DNA of 64,000 nucleotides from Ruminococcus turbiniformis (GTDB lineage: Bacteria > Bacillota > Clostridia > Lachnospirales > Lachnospiraceae): the NCBI RefSeq assembly GCF_020687545.1, contig NZ_JAJEQX010000005.1:62001-126000 (forward strand), written 5' to 3'. Shown here one piece after another: positions 1-7,069 of the stretch. A model generated the notes under the pieces. That model was not told the DNA's origin. It made no database searches and was given only the letters and a program-made list of their open reading frames with translations. Position numbers and translations under genes: made by a program. Position 1 is the stretch's first letter. Every line of letters begins with the position of its first letter.

Positions 1-1060
1 CCGATTCCTCCGGCAGGCTGCGGCATACCTGAACATAAATCCGCTCGTCGCGCCGCACCGCGACAAAATCAATCTCTTTTGTTTCATTCTTGCCGATATA
101 GACTTCATAGCCTCTTCTGCGAAGTTCAAAATACACAATGTTTTCCAGCATGGCGGCGACAGACTTTGGATGAAATCCCATCATACAGTATTTCAGGGAT
201 GCGTCAGCCAGATAAAATTTTTCCTGCGTTTTCAGCACAGATTTTCCCTGCAGATCATATCGCTGGCAGCGGTATATAACAAAGGCTTTTTCCAGCCAGT
301 TCAAGTAGTTGTAAACTGTTTCAACAGACAGGGAGCGTCCTTCACTTTTCAGGAATTTGGCAATGGCATTGGCGGAAAATGTTTTGCCGACATTTTCAAG
401 AATATATTTGACAACCCGGTTGAATAAATCAAAGTTTGTAATGTTGTGACGTTTTGTAATATCGCTTGTAATAACAGAACTGTAAATTCCCTCCACGATC
501 TGATAGGCCGAGCGTTCGTCAAAACGACCAAGAGCTATAATCGGGAAACCGCCCACCCGCAGATACTCGGTCAGCAGTTCTTTTTGGGAGCGGGAGTCTC
601 CTTTTTTAAAATCCAGATATTCGGCAAAGGAAAGGGTATAGACCGGAATGGAAATGTACCGTCCAGTTAAATATGTGGAAATTTCGCCTGACATCAGTTT
701 TGAATTGGAGCCGGTTACATATATGTCGGTATTAAAGTCCTCCAGCAGGCTGTTTACGGCCTTTTCCCATCCCTCAATCTCCTGGACTTCATCCAACAAA
801 AGATAGTAACGGCCGTCAGCGTTCATCTGATTTTTTATATCGTTATACATATCCCTGTCAGACATATTGCGGTCAAATTCTTCTGACGTATACCGCATAC
901 TGATGATGTGATCTCTGGCGATCCCGCTTTTTTGCAGGTCGTCACGCAGCATTTCTAAAATTGTGGACTTGCCGCAGCGCCGGATTCCCGTCAGTATCTT
1001 GACAAGAGGAATGTCTCGGTAGGTTTTTAGTGCATTCATATATTGTGGACGAATAATCAC
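1..1060 (-). CDS. AAA+ ATPase with DUF4143-type C-terminus (partial, C-terminal end cut by window)
   Basis: An open frame of 353 codons runs from a GTG at 1060 off the left edge. The protein begins with IIRPQYMNAL, has a Walker A motif GIRRCGKST near residues 21-29 and a Walker B motif YYLLLDEVQ near 90-98. This is the pattern of the widespread AAA_14/DUF4143 ATPases, whose role is poorly known; toxin-antitoxin or DNA-related functions have been proposed. I chose GTG 1060 because an AGGAGG at 1069-1074 sits eight bases upstream. The GTG at 1069 overlaps that site, and an ATG at 1061 runs straight into a stop. The family is usually about 400 residues, so only a short tail should be missing. 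Confidence 0.85.
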   Translation of the reverse strand, partial: MIIRPQYMNALKTYRDIPLVKILTGIRRCGKSTILEMLRDDLQKSGIARDHIISMRYTSEEFDRNMSDRDMYNDIKNQMNADGRYYLLLDEVQEIEGWEKAVNSLLEDFNTDIYVTGSNSKLMSGEISTYLTGRYISIPVYTLSFAEYLDFKKGDSRSQKELLTEYLRVGGFPIIALGRFDERSAYQIVEGIYSSVITSDITKRHNITNFDLFNRVVKYILENVGKTFSANAIAKFLKSEGRSLSVETVYNYLNWLEKAFVIYRCQRYDLQGKSVLKTQEKFYLADASLKYCMMGFHPKSVAAMLENIVYFELRRRGYEVYIGKNETKEIDFVAVRRDERIYVQVCRSLPEES

Positions 1061-1307
1061 ATTGCTCACCTCCTCTTATGTTATTAGTATATCCAAAAAC
1101 TACAAAAATATCAAAAGTTTTTCCGTATAAAACGAAAAAAACTTATGGAATAAAGAAAATTTTTTCTTGTAATATATAAAAATCCTGGTTACTTTCCGGT
1201 AACCTGGTTATAAAAAAGTGCGTACTTTTAAAATGTAACAATGAGTATTACAATAAACTTGCAAACGAAAAAGGACGTTTGACATTACAGATACGGAGGT
1301 AAAAATT
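1061..1307. promoter_or_regulatory. A+T-rich region with two palindromes upstream of the ACGX peptide gene
   Basis: This region separates the minus-strand ATPase from the plus-strand peptide gene. It contains an inverted repeat GGTTAC-tttccg-GTAACC at 1187-1204, flanked by further CC/GG pairing. It also contains the palindrome AAAAGT-GCGT-ACTTTT at 1214-1229. A possible -10 TACAAT lies at 1249-1254, with a weak -35 that would overlap the right arm of the second palindrome. This geometry suits a regulator binding site. The promoter call itself is weak. A GGAGG precedes the ATG at 1308. Confidence 0.4.
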
Positions 1308-1502
1308 ATGGCACTTTCAAATCTCTTTGGCTGGAGGAAAAAGATGGAGACAGGTTCCGCTTCCGCGTGCGGAACAGCCTGTGGAGCGGCAGACAAGCCG
1401 GGGGAGAAGCTGGCAGCGTGCGGAACGGCCTGCGGAGCGGCAGACAAACCGGAGGAGAAACCGGCGGCATGCGGTTCTGCATGTGGAGCAGCAGACAAGT
1501 AA
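1308..1502 (+). CDS. ACGX-repeat cysteine-rich peptide (candidate RiPP precursor)
   Basis: The product is a 64-residue peptide. A 19-residue leader (MALSNLFGWRKK followed by METGSAS) precedes three repeats starting at residues 20, 37 and 54. Each repeat carries ACGxACGAADK, and the first two are 17 residues long, so six cysteines fall in paired ACG motifs. The DNA repeats are 51 nt long (1365-1415, 1416-1466) plus a truncated 33-nt copy (1467-1499). A radical SAM/SPASM gene follows directly, as in the TIGRFAM-described 'ACGX system' that I recall but have not searched. The likely role is a substrate for ribosomal-peptide modification on or near the cysteines. The mature product is unknown. 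There is no obvious Sec signal peptide. Confidence 0.8.
   Translation: MALSNLFGWRKKMETGSASACGTACGAADKPGEKLAACGTACGAADKPEEKPAACGSACGAADK
1365..1499 (+). repeat. Three in-frame tandem repeats (51, 51, 33 nt) inside the peptide gene
   Basis: The copies encode ACGTACGAADKPGEKLA, ACGTACGAADKPEEKPA and a truncated ACGSACGAADK. Divergence is mostly at the T/S, G/E and L/P positions. The copy number of such repeats could change by slippage or recombination, giving peptides with two or more cysteine modules. Confidence 0.85.
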
Positions 1503-1665
1503 GAGATGGAGCATGGCAGCGGGGCTTTCAGAAAAACAGGAGCTTAAGCTGCCGCAGATTCACTTCACGGGGCTGCCTCTGTCAGCACCGTGAGACACAG
1601 GAACATCCGTATCAGACAGAATCCGTATTAAACAGGAAATGAAGCAGAAAAGAGGGAATCAACCG
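1503..1665. other. Spacer between peptide gene and radical SAM gene
   Basis: The 163-nt spacer has no convincing gene. A 13-codon ATG frame at 1507 lacks a ribosome binding site. GGCAGC at 1513 can pair with GCTGCC near 1545, and AGCTTAAGCT is a small palindrome between them. This might be a weak attenuating hairpin that would keep peptide levels above enzyme levels. There is no T-run, so a true terminator is not supported. Confidence 0.3.
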
Positions 1666-2487
1666 ATGAAACAATATTTTTCTTTTCAATGGCATATTAC
1701 AGATGAATGTGATCAGAGGTGCAAGCACTGTTATATATTTTCGGAAGACAACTGCAAAAAGCTGGATTCCATGACATGGGAGCAGATGAAGGATACGTTT
1801 TACAACTGCCTTGACTTCTGTCAGACGTATGACCGCCTGCCGTATTTTTATATTACCGGGGTCGAGAAAATAAAATGCATTAAAAATGCGGGAATCCGTG
1901 CTGTGATCATGACGACTGTGTCCGGCACGAACATTGACGAGATCCCGGACATCATCGACACGGTTGTGGCCCACAGGGCGGATGTGTTTGCCTTTGCGCG
2001 GTACTGCCCGACGAGCGAAGAAAAGGACGTGGGGATTACGCCGGCACGATACCGGAAGCTTCTTGCGGACTGTGACCGGAAGTTTAAAGAATATGAGGCG
2101 GCGGGATGCGAGACTTATTTCAATAAGAAAGACCATCTCTGGACACTGTACGAGTATGAGACAGGAGAATTTCAGATTCCGGAGAATGCGGAAGAGGGCG
2201 TGATCTACGGCGGCTGCAACTGCGGGAACTGCCATATGACGATCCTTCCCACAGGAGAGGTTTTCGCCTGTCGCAGAGTACAGAACAGCCGGGTTGGAAA
2301 TGTGTTTAAAGACAGGCTGGCCGATATATGGATCTGCCAGATGGAGCAGTACCGGGATTATACGAAATTTGAAAAATGCGCGAAATGCGAACTGCTTGCG
2401 TGGTGCCGCGGATGTCCGGCTGTGGCAAGCGGAAAAGACGGGGAGTTCTACGCGGCGGATCCGCAGTGCTGGAAGGAGACAGCGTAA
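1666..2487 (+). CDS. Radical SAM/SPASM enzyme of the ACGX type with an internal deletion
   Basis: The protein has 273 residues from ATG 1666, chosen because AGAGGGA lies eight bases upstream; ATG 1639 has its SD-like sequence touching it. The radical SAM cluster motif CDQRCKHC (C15, C19, C22) is intact. The C-terminal SPASM region is also intact: C-x-C-x2-C, a later Cys-Arg-Arg, then CAKC, C-x3-C and a final Cys. After PYFYITG (residue 65) the sequence jumps to VEKIKCIKNAGIR. In related enzymes the GG(D/E) SAM-binding motif and several barrel strands lie there. About 70-80 residues appear lost in frame near base 1860, so catalysis is doubtful. A full-length version would modify the peptide encoded upstream. 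Confidence 0.82.
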   Translation: MKQYFSFQWHITDECDQRCKHCYIFSEDNCKKLDSMTWEQMKDTFYNCLDFCQTYDRLPYFYITGVEKIKCIKNAGIRAVIMTTVSGTNIDEIPDIIDTVVAHRADVFAFARYCPTSEEKDVGITPARYRKLLADCDRKFKEYEAAGCETYFNKKDHLWTLYEYETGEFQIPENAEEGVIYGGCNCGNCHMTILPTGEVFACRRVQNSRVGNVFKDRLADIWICQMEQYRDYTKFEKCAKCELLAWCRGCPAVASGKDGEFYAADPQCWKETA

Positions 2488-2539
2488 GAAAGGGGTAACG
2501 TAAGAAAAGGAGACAGCATAAGAAAGGGGACAGGGTAAG
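2484..2539 (+). repeat. Short imperfect tandem repeat (about 17 bp) carrying several SD-like motifs
   Basis: The core GTAAGAAAGG recurs at 2484, 2500 and 2518 (ATAAG variant), with a truncated GTAAG at 2535, so the spacing is 16-18 bp. The first copy contains the TAA stop of the radical SAM gene. The last copies supply purine-rich sequence ahead of the nitroreductase ATG at 2540. The repeat fills the whole intergenic gap and looks like recent slippage of a ribosome binding region. Confidence 0.7.
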
Positions 2540-3151
2540 ATGGGAAGTACAAAACACGAGAAAGCGGATATCGTACTGGATACAATCCTTCACCGCAGAT
2601 CGATCCGGAGGTTTGACTCCAGACAGATCGATGAGACGGACCTTCACAAAATCCTGCAGGCGGGGGTTTACGCGCCCAGCGCAGGAGGAAGACAGAGCGC
2701 AGTCTTCGCCGTCTGTCAGGATCGGGAAGTTAACGTACGTCTGGGAAAGATCAAGCGGGCTATTTCCAATCCGCATATGGCGACTGCGGGAAACTATATT
2801 TCAAAAGATCAGCCCAGCATCGCCGATGATCCGAAGATTACGGATGCTTTCTACAGTGCGCCCACAGTAATCTATCTGTTTGCGCCGAAGGACTTTCTCT
2901 TTTCTGCCGAGGACTGTGCGGCGGCAGCAGAGAACATGATGCTTGCGGCGGACTCCATCGGCGTGGGATCCTGCTATATTGGCCAGGGCTGGACCGCCTT
3001 CGCTGATCCGTACGGGCAGGAAATCTTGAAAAAATGGGAGATTCGCACAGATTATTACGGGGTAGCACAGCTTCTTCTGGGGTATCCGAGAGAAGGAGAC
3101 CGGCATCCGGAGGCAAAGCCGAGGAAGGCAGGCCGCGTGATTCGTGTGTGA
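2540..3151 (+). CDS. Nitroreductase-family FMN oxidoreductase
   Basis: This 203-residue protein has the nitroreductase N-terminal signature LHRRSIRRFDSRQI (about 17-30) followed by YAPSAGGRQS (about 44-53), which in the family lines the FMN phosphate site. SIGVGSCYIGQG near 138-149 and LLLGYPREG near the C-terminus complete the fold. Members act as FMN-dependent dimers that transfer hydride from NAD(P)H; the substrate cannot be read from sequence. It sits 52 bases after the radical SAM gene and is probably cotranscribed. In peptide-modification clusters, nitroreductase-like enzymes can act as dehydrogenases, but that role here is only inference. Confidence 0.85.
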   Translation: MGSTKHEKADIVLDTILHRRSIRRFDSRQIDETDLHKILQAGVYAPSAGGRQSAVFAVCQDREVNVRLGKIKRAISNPHMATAGNYISKDQPSIADDPKITDAFYSAPTVIYLFAPKDFLFSAEDCAAAAENMMLAADSIGVGSCYIGQGWTAFADPYGQEILKKWEIRTDYYGVAQLLLGYPREGDRHPEAKPRKAGRVIRV

Positions 3152-3178
3152 ATTCGGAAAATGAGAGAAAATCAGCAG

Positions 3179-3198
3179 CAGTTCAGTTGTCTGAACGG
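3179..3198. repeat. Inverted repeat CAGTTCAG-TTGT-CTGAACGG, also found after carB
   Basis: GTTCAG (3181-3186) and CTGAAC (3191-3196) form a perfect 6-bp stem with a 4-base loop. Almost the same 19-base sequence, CAGTTCAGCTGTCTGAACG, occurs at 26128-26146 just after carB. The shared loop and flanks suggest a dispersed intergenic element rather than two independent hairpins. Confidence 0.5.
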
Positions 3199-3226
3199 AT
3201 ACGAAGATCAATCAGGAGGAAAGAAA

Positions 3227-3838
3227 ATGGACGCAGCGACATGTCTGAGAAAACTTCAGTATGTGGGAGTGCTCTCCTTTGCTACGGTGGATGAGACGGG
3301 AGCTCCCCAGGTGCGGAATATCAGCGCCATTCATTATGAGAAGGATGAGATTTATTTTTTTACCGCCAGAGGGAAGGACTTCTGCCGAGAACTGCTCTCA
3401 GACGGGCGGGTGCAGGTGCTCGGGTATACGAAATATAAGGAAATGATCCGCCTCTCCGGGAAGGCGGCTCCGGTGCCGGAAGAGAGACAGAAGAAATGGA
3501 TTGATAACATTTTCAGGGAACAGCCTTATCTTGCCAATGTGTATCCGGGAGATACGAGGAAGATCGGCATCGTGTTCGTGATCCGGGACGCGCAGATCGA
3601 GTATTTCAATCTCGGGGTCCGGCCCATCTTCCGGGAAAGCTATACAATCGGTGAGGGAAATGTTACATTAAAAGGGTATCAGATCACAGAGGACTGTATC
3701 GGCTGCGGCACATGCGTTCAGAACTGCCCGCAGGGCTGCATCGAGCCGGGACAGCCTTTTGCGATACAGCAGGAGCACTGTCTTCACTGCGGAAGCTGCT
3801 TTGAGCACTGCCCGGTGTCGGCGGTTCAGAGGAGGTAG
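3227..3838 (+). CDS. Pyridoxamine-phosphate-oxidase-fold flavoprotein fused to a 2x[4Fe-4S] ferredoxin domain
   Basis: The protein has 203 residues from ATG 3227, with AGGAGGA at 3214-3220 six bases upstream; an upstream GTG/ATG frame has no such site. Residues 1-135 resemble the split-barrel FMN-binding PNPOx fold (GVLSFATVDETGAPQVRNIS). Residues 157-195 carry two ferredoxin motifs, CIGCGTCVQNC and CLHCGSCFEHC, each followed by Pro. The combination suggests electron transfer between FMN and iron-sulfur clusters. Its position after the nitroreductase, in the same operon-like run, would let it serve as an electron donor to the flavoenzyme or the radical SAM enzyme. That link is inference. Confidence 0.85.
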   Translation: MDAATCLRKLQYVGVLSFATVDETGAPQVRNISAIHYEKDEIYFFTARGKDFCRELLSDGRVQVLGYTKYKEMIRLSGKAAPVPEERQKKWIDNIFREQPYLANVYPGDTRKIGIVFVIRDAQIEYFNLGVRPIFRESYTIGEGNVTLKGYQITEDCIGCGTCVQNCPQGCIEPGQPFAIQQEHCLHCGSCFEHCPVSAVQRR

Positions 3839-3843
3839 GAATC

Positions 3844-4824
3844 ATGTTTGCCGGAAAATTTGCAGGGATACATTCCATGAGAAAAAACGGGGGCTATACA
3901 GGGAAGGACAGAGAAGGAAAGGAGAACAAAAGTCCGGCAGAGCGCCTAAGAAAGGCGCTTGATAAAGCGGAGACGGTTGTCATCGGAGCAGGGGCAGGAC
4001 TGTCCACGTCGGCGGGGTTTGTGTACACCGGAGAACGTTTTGACAGGTATTTCTCGGATTTTGCGGAGAAATACGGATTTTCTGATATGTATTCGGGCGG
4101 ATTCTATCCCTTTGCGACGCTGGAAGAATTCTGGGCGTACTGGAGCAGGTATATCTGGATCAACCGCTGCCAGAATGCGCCGAAACCGGTGTATGACAGG
4201 CTCTATGATCTGGTGAAGGATAAGGATTACTTCGTTCTCACAACGAATGTGGATCACTGTTTTCAGAAAGCGGGATTTGACAGAGAGCGGCTCTTCTACA
4301 CTCAGGGAGATTACGGACTTCTGCAGTGCAGCGAACCGTGCACGCAGGAGACGTATGACAATGAGAAAATCATCCGGAAAATGGTGGAGTCTCAGGGATT
4401 TCTGATCGGGGAAGACGGCACGCTTACCCTGCCCTCCGGCAGAAAGCCGCGGATGTGTGTGCCTTCAGAACTTGTCCCGCACTGTCCCCACTGCGGGAAA
4501 CCATTGACGACAAATCTGCGCGCGGACAGTACTTTTGTGGAGGATGCGGGATGGCATCGGGCGTCGGAACGGTATGCAGAGTTTATGGAGAGCAGGAAGG
4601 GCGGGAAGATCGTTTTCCTGGAGCTCGGGGTGGGGTACAATACTCCGGTGATTATCAAATATCCTTTCTGGCAGATGACGTATCAGAATCCGGAGGCGGT
4701 TTACGTGTGCGTAAACTATGGGGACGCGGCAGCGCCGCAGGAGATCGCGGAGCGGGCTGTCTGTATTGACGGGGATATTGGAGAGTTACTGAAAAATACA
4801 GTTGAATGTATGGAAATACAATGA
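3844..4824 (+). CDS. Atypical SIR2-family (sirtuin-like) protein lacking the catalytic histidine
   Basis: This 326-residue protein has the NAD-binding motif GAGAGLST (48-55) and a four-cysteine zinc site, C162/C166 and C214/C217. The sirtuin TQNID-x-L-H motif reads TTNVDHCF at 133-140, placing Phe140 where the deacylase histidine belongs; H138 is two residues early. The same kind of divergence is known in macrodomain-linked SirTM-type sirtuins that act as ADP-ribosyltransferases. The start follows AGGAGG that overlaps the stop of the previous gene, so translation is probably coupled. Likely activity is NAD-dependent ADP-ribosylation or another NAD reaction, but this is unproven. No macrodomain gene lies next to it. 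Confidence 0.8.
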   Translation: MFAGKFAGIHSMRKNGGYTGKDREGKENKSPAERLRKALDKAETVVIGAGAGLSTSAGFVYTGERFDRYFSDFAEKYGFSDMYSGGFYPFATLEEFWAYWSRYIWINRCQNAPKPVYDRLYDLVKDKDYFVLTTNVDHCFQKAGFDRERLFYTQGDYGLLQCSEPCTQETYDNEKIIRKMVESQGFLIGEDGTLTLPSGRKPRMCVPSELVPHCPHCGKPLTTNLRADSTFVEDAGWHRASERYAEFMESRKGGKIVFLELGVGYNTPVIIKYPFWQMTYQNPEAVYVCVNYGDAAAPQEIAERAVCIDGDIGELLKNTVECMEIQ

Positions 4825-4932
4825 TAATCTTGTATACGGACAACGGTTCAGCTACAGGGCAGAACTGGTGCAATTACGAATGACACCGGAGCATCTTTTC
4901 ACATTGTTCCGGTATCAGGGGAGGAAAGAACC
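4825..4932. other. Short intergenic region with a GTTCAG/GAAC-bearing element
   Basis: The 108-nt gap between the sirtuin gene and azlC contains GGTTCAGCTACAGGGCAGAAC at 4845 onward, with short complementary ends (GTTC/GAAC). The GTTCAG core recalls the inverted repeats at 3181 and 26130. A strong GGGGAGG at 4918-4924 precedes azlC. No promoter is convincing. Confidence 0.25.
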
Positions 4933-5709
4933 ATGCAGTCAACACCAGAAACAATGCAGCCGGAAGACAGTACAGGACAGCCGGCATCAGGCCCGACAGA
5001 GCCGAAGTCAAAAATGTTAAAGAAGGCTTTTGTCACAGCGTTCCCGTACACGATACCGATTTTCGCCGGATTCTGGTTTATCGGTCTTACATATGGAATT
5101 TATATGAATGTATCAGGCTTCAGTTTCTGGTATCCGATGGTGATGAGCCTGACGATATTCGCGGGATCCATGGAGTTTGTAGCGGTCAATCTGCTCCTTG
5201 GGGCGTTTAATCCGCTGCAGGCGCTTGCCATGACCCTGATGATCAATGCCCGGCATCTCTTTTACGGCATCTCCATGCTGGACAAGTTCAGGGGACTGGG
5301 CCCAAAGAAGATCTATCTGATCTTCGGCATGTGCGACGAGAGCTTTTCCATCAACTATACTGCAGACATTCCCGAGGATGTGGACCGGGGATGGTTCATG
5401 TTCTTTGTGACACTTTTAAATCATCTTTACTGGGTATCCGGCGCCACGCTCGGCGGAATTTTCGGCTCCTTTATTCACTTCAACACGGAGGGGCTGGATT
5501 TTGTCATGACCGCCATGTTTGTTGTAATTTTTATCGAGCAGTGGAAGAAAGAGAAGAGTCCGTTATGCGGCATTCTGGGACTTTTCATTTCGCTGATCTG
5601 TCTGATCGCCTTCGGGGCGGACGGGTTTATCATTCCGGCCATGATTGCCATTGCCCTTGTTCTGACAGTGCTGCGGCGGCCGCTTGAGAAGGGAGGAGAG
5701 GTACAGTGA
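4933..5709 (+). CDS. azlC: AzlC-family branched-chain amino-acid exporter, large subunit
   Basis: The product is a 258-residue membrane protein. A hydrophilic N-terminal stretch of about 30 residues precedes [20 protein letters not shown] and several more hydrophobic segments, as in AzlC proteins that pair with a small AzlD partner. Its internal motif [14 protein letters not shown] is typical of the family. The stop overlaps the GTG start of the azlD-like gene by four bases. The pair should export branched-chain amino acids or their analogues across the cytoplasmic membrane. The start follows GGGGAGG at an eight-base spacing. Confidence 0.9.
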   Translation: MQSTPETMQPEDSTGQPASGPTEPKSKMLKKAFVTAFPYTIPIFAGFWFIGLTYGIYMNVSGFSFWYPMVMSLTIFAGSMEFVAVNLLLGAFNPLQALAMTLMINARHLFYGISMLDKFRGLGPKKIYLIFGMCDESFSINYTADIPEDVDRGWFMFFVTLLNHLYWVSGATLGGIFGSFIHFNTEGLDFVMTAMFVVIFIEQWKKEKSPLCGILGLFISLICLIAFGADGFIIPAMIAIALVLTVLRRPLEKGGEVQ

Positions 5710-6032
5710 CACTTACGCAGCAGATCATCACAGTAGGAGCGGTTGTGCTGGGGACAATGATCACCCGCTTTCTTCCGTTTTTTCTCTTCCCTGCGGGGAA
5801 AGAGACGCCGAAGTATATGCAGTATCTCGGCAGAGTACTTCCTTTCGCAGTGTTCGGCCTGCTCATTGTCTACTGCCTGAGAAATGTGAGCATCTTTACA
5901 GGGAGCAGAGGCATCCCGGAAATGATCGCAATCGCCGTGGTCGTCGCTCTGCACCTCTGGAGAGGGCAGATGCTTCTGTCCATCGCAGGCGGGACCGTGT
6001 GCTATATGCTGCTTGTTCAGCTTGTATTCTGA
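5706..6032 (+). CDS. azlD: AzlD-family small subunit of branched-chain amino-acid exporter
   Basis: The product is a 108-residue, very hydrophobic protein with about four membrane segments, including the family pattern [20 protein letters not shown] near residues 19-38. It starts with GTG inside the end of azlC (four-base overlap) and is preceded by GGAGAGG. AzlD is required together with AzlC for transport in characterised systems such as Bacillus subtilis. Confidence 0.88.
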   Translation: MTLTQQIITVGAVVLGTMITRFLPFFLFPAGKETPKYMQYLGRVLPFAVFGLLIVYCLRNVSIFTGSRGIPEMIAIAVVVALHLWRGQMLLSIAGGTVCYMLLVQLVF

Positions 6033-6110
6033 AGTATTAAAACGCCTCGGCTAATAAGTATTAATAAGAATAAATAAGAAGTAAACCGGTTGTTTCAAGT
6101 GTTTCTTATG

Positions 6111-6139
6111 TTTACTTTCCATTTCTCATATGCTAGAAT
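6111..6139 (+). promoter_or_regulatory. Sigma-A-type promoter upstream of the molybdenum hydroxylase operon
   Basis: A -35 TTTACT at 6111-6116 and a -10 TAGAAT at 6134-6139 are separated by exactly 17 bases. Transcription would start near 6146, immediately ahead of the strong hairpin at 6150-6187. Confidence 0.55.
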
Positions 6140-6149
6140 ACATACGCTT

Positions 6150-6187
6150 AAAGTGTAAATGACAGAATTCTCATTTGCACTTTTTTT
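6150..6187 (+). terminator. Strong intrinsic terminator or attenuator before the hydroxylase genes
   Basis: AAAGTGTAAATGA (6150-6162) pairs with TCATTTGCACTTT (6171-6183) across an eight-base loop, giving 13 pairs with one G-U. A run of seven T follows at 6181-6187. It may end the azlCD transcript. Because a good promoter lies just upstream, it may also attenuate transcription into the next operon. Confidence 0.75.
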
Positions 6188-6228
6188 GTGCGATAAGACA
6201 GGCAGAGAGCAGAGAAAGGAGAGCCGCA

Positions 6229-7053
6229 GTGATTACAATCGGCAGCTATGTGAAACCAAAGACACTGGAGGAGGCGTATGAGCTCAACCAGGCCCGCAGC
6301 AGCAGAGTTATGGGAGGAATGATGTGGATGCGCCTCGGAAACGCCCGCGTGAAGACGGTCATCGATCTGTCCGGTCTCGGGCTCGATCAGATCGAGGAGA
6401 CGGACAACGTGATCCGGATCGGAGCAATGTGTACATTAAGGCAGCTGGAACAGTGTGAGTGCTTAAGAGAGCTTTACGGGGACGGAATCAGAGAATCCGT
6501 CCGCCATATTGTGGGAGTGCAGTTCAGAAACCAGGCAACCGTAGGGGGAAGCGTTTTCGGGAGATACGGATTCTCCGATGTGCTGACCGCGCTGCTTTCG
6601 CTGGATACGTTTGTGGAACTGTACAATGGAGGCACAATCCGGCTCTCCGAGTTCGTAAAGAGGAAACCGGACAAAGACCTTCTTCTCTCGGTGATTGTAA
6701 GGAAGAGCAAAAGAATGTTCCGCTATGATTCCGTCCGCCGGACAAAGACGGATTTCCCCGTGATCGCCTGCGCGGTCGTGACCGGTATCGTGAACGGCAA
6801 GGAGACATGGTATTTTTCTGTCGGCGCAAGGCCCATGAAGGCGGCTCTGCTCGAGAAGCAGTGGGAGATCCCGCTGGACGCTTCAGAGGAGCAGATCACA
6901 GAGTATGCCGGTAAGGCGGCGTCGGAGTTTACATATGGAACAAATATGCGCGGAAGCGCAGAATACAGACAGCATCTGGCAGAAGTGCTGCTGAAAAGAG
7001 AGATCCGCTCGATTCTGGAAGAAAAAAGCGGAACGCAAAAGGTTTCGGACTGA
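6229..7053 (+). CDS. Molybdenum hydroxylase FAD-binding subunit (xanthine dehydrogenase/CO dehydrogenase medium-subunit family)
   Basis: The protein has 274 residues from GTG 6229, seven bases after AAAGGAG; an upstream ATG at 6175 lies in the terminator hairpin and lacks a site. It shows the FAD-binding patterns of the family: VMGGMMWM near 29-36 and RNQATVGGSVFGRYGFSD near 102-119. CO_deh_flav_C-type sequence fills the C-terminal third. It passes electrons from the [2Fe-2S] subunit to NAD+ or another acceptor. It forms an operon with the [2Fe-2S] gene (16-base gap) and the molybdopterin subunit. Confidence 0.88.
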   Translation: MITIGSYVKPKTLEEAYELNQARSSRVMGGMMWMRLGNARVKTVIDLSGLGLDQIEETDNVIRIGAMCTLRQLEQCECLRELYGDGIRESVRHIVGVQFRNQATVGGSVFGRYGFSDVLTALLSLDTFVELYNGGTIRLSEFVKRKPDKDLLLSVIVRKSKRMFRYDSVRRTKTDFPVIACAVVTGIVNGKETWYFSVGARPMKAALLEKQWEIPLDASEEQITEYAGKAASEFTYGTNMRGSAEYRQHLAEVLLKREIRSILEEKSGTQKVSD

Positions 7054-7069
7054 TCGGAGGGGAAGACAG

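Noticed and set aside
1067-1069. GTG at 1069 as start of the AAA ATPase
   Set aside because: It overlaps the AGGAGG needed to start translation. GTG 1060 has correct spacing, and the ATG at 1061 meets a stop immediately.
1208-1498. Minus-strand open frame opposite the ACGX peptide gene with SAAPHA repeats
   Set aside because: It is the mirror of the repeat DNA on the other strand, has no ribosome binding site, and its repeats simply reflect the peptide gene.
1639-1665. Upstream ATG as start of the radical SAM protein
   Set aside because: Its purine-rich sequence touches the ATG, whereas ATG 1666 has AGAGGGA at eight bases and matches the usual MKQYFSFQWHI beginning.
6033-6228. Purine or molybdenum-cofactor riboswitch upstream of the hydroxylase operon
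   Set aside because: None of the conserved core sequences were seen; only a simple terminator hairpin is present.
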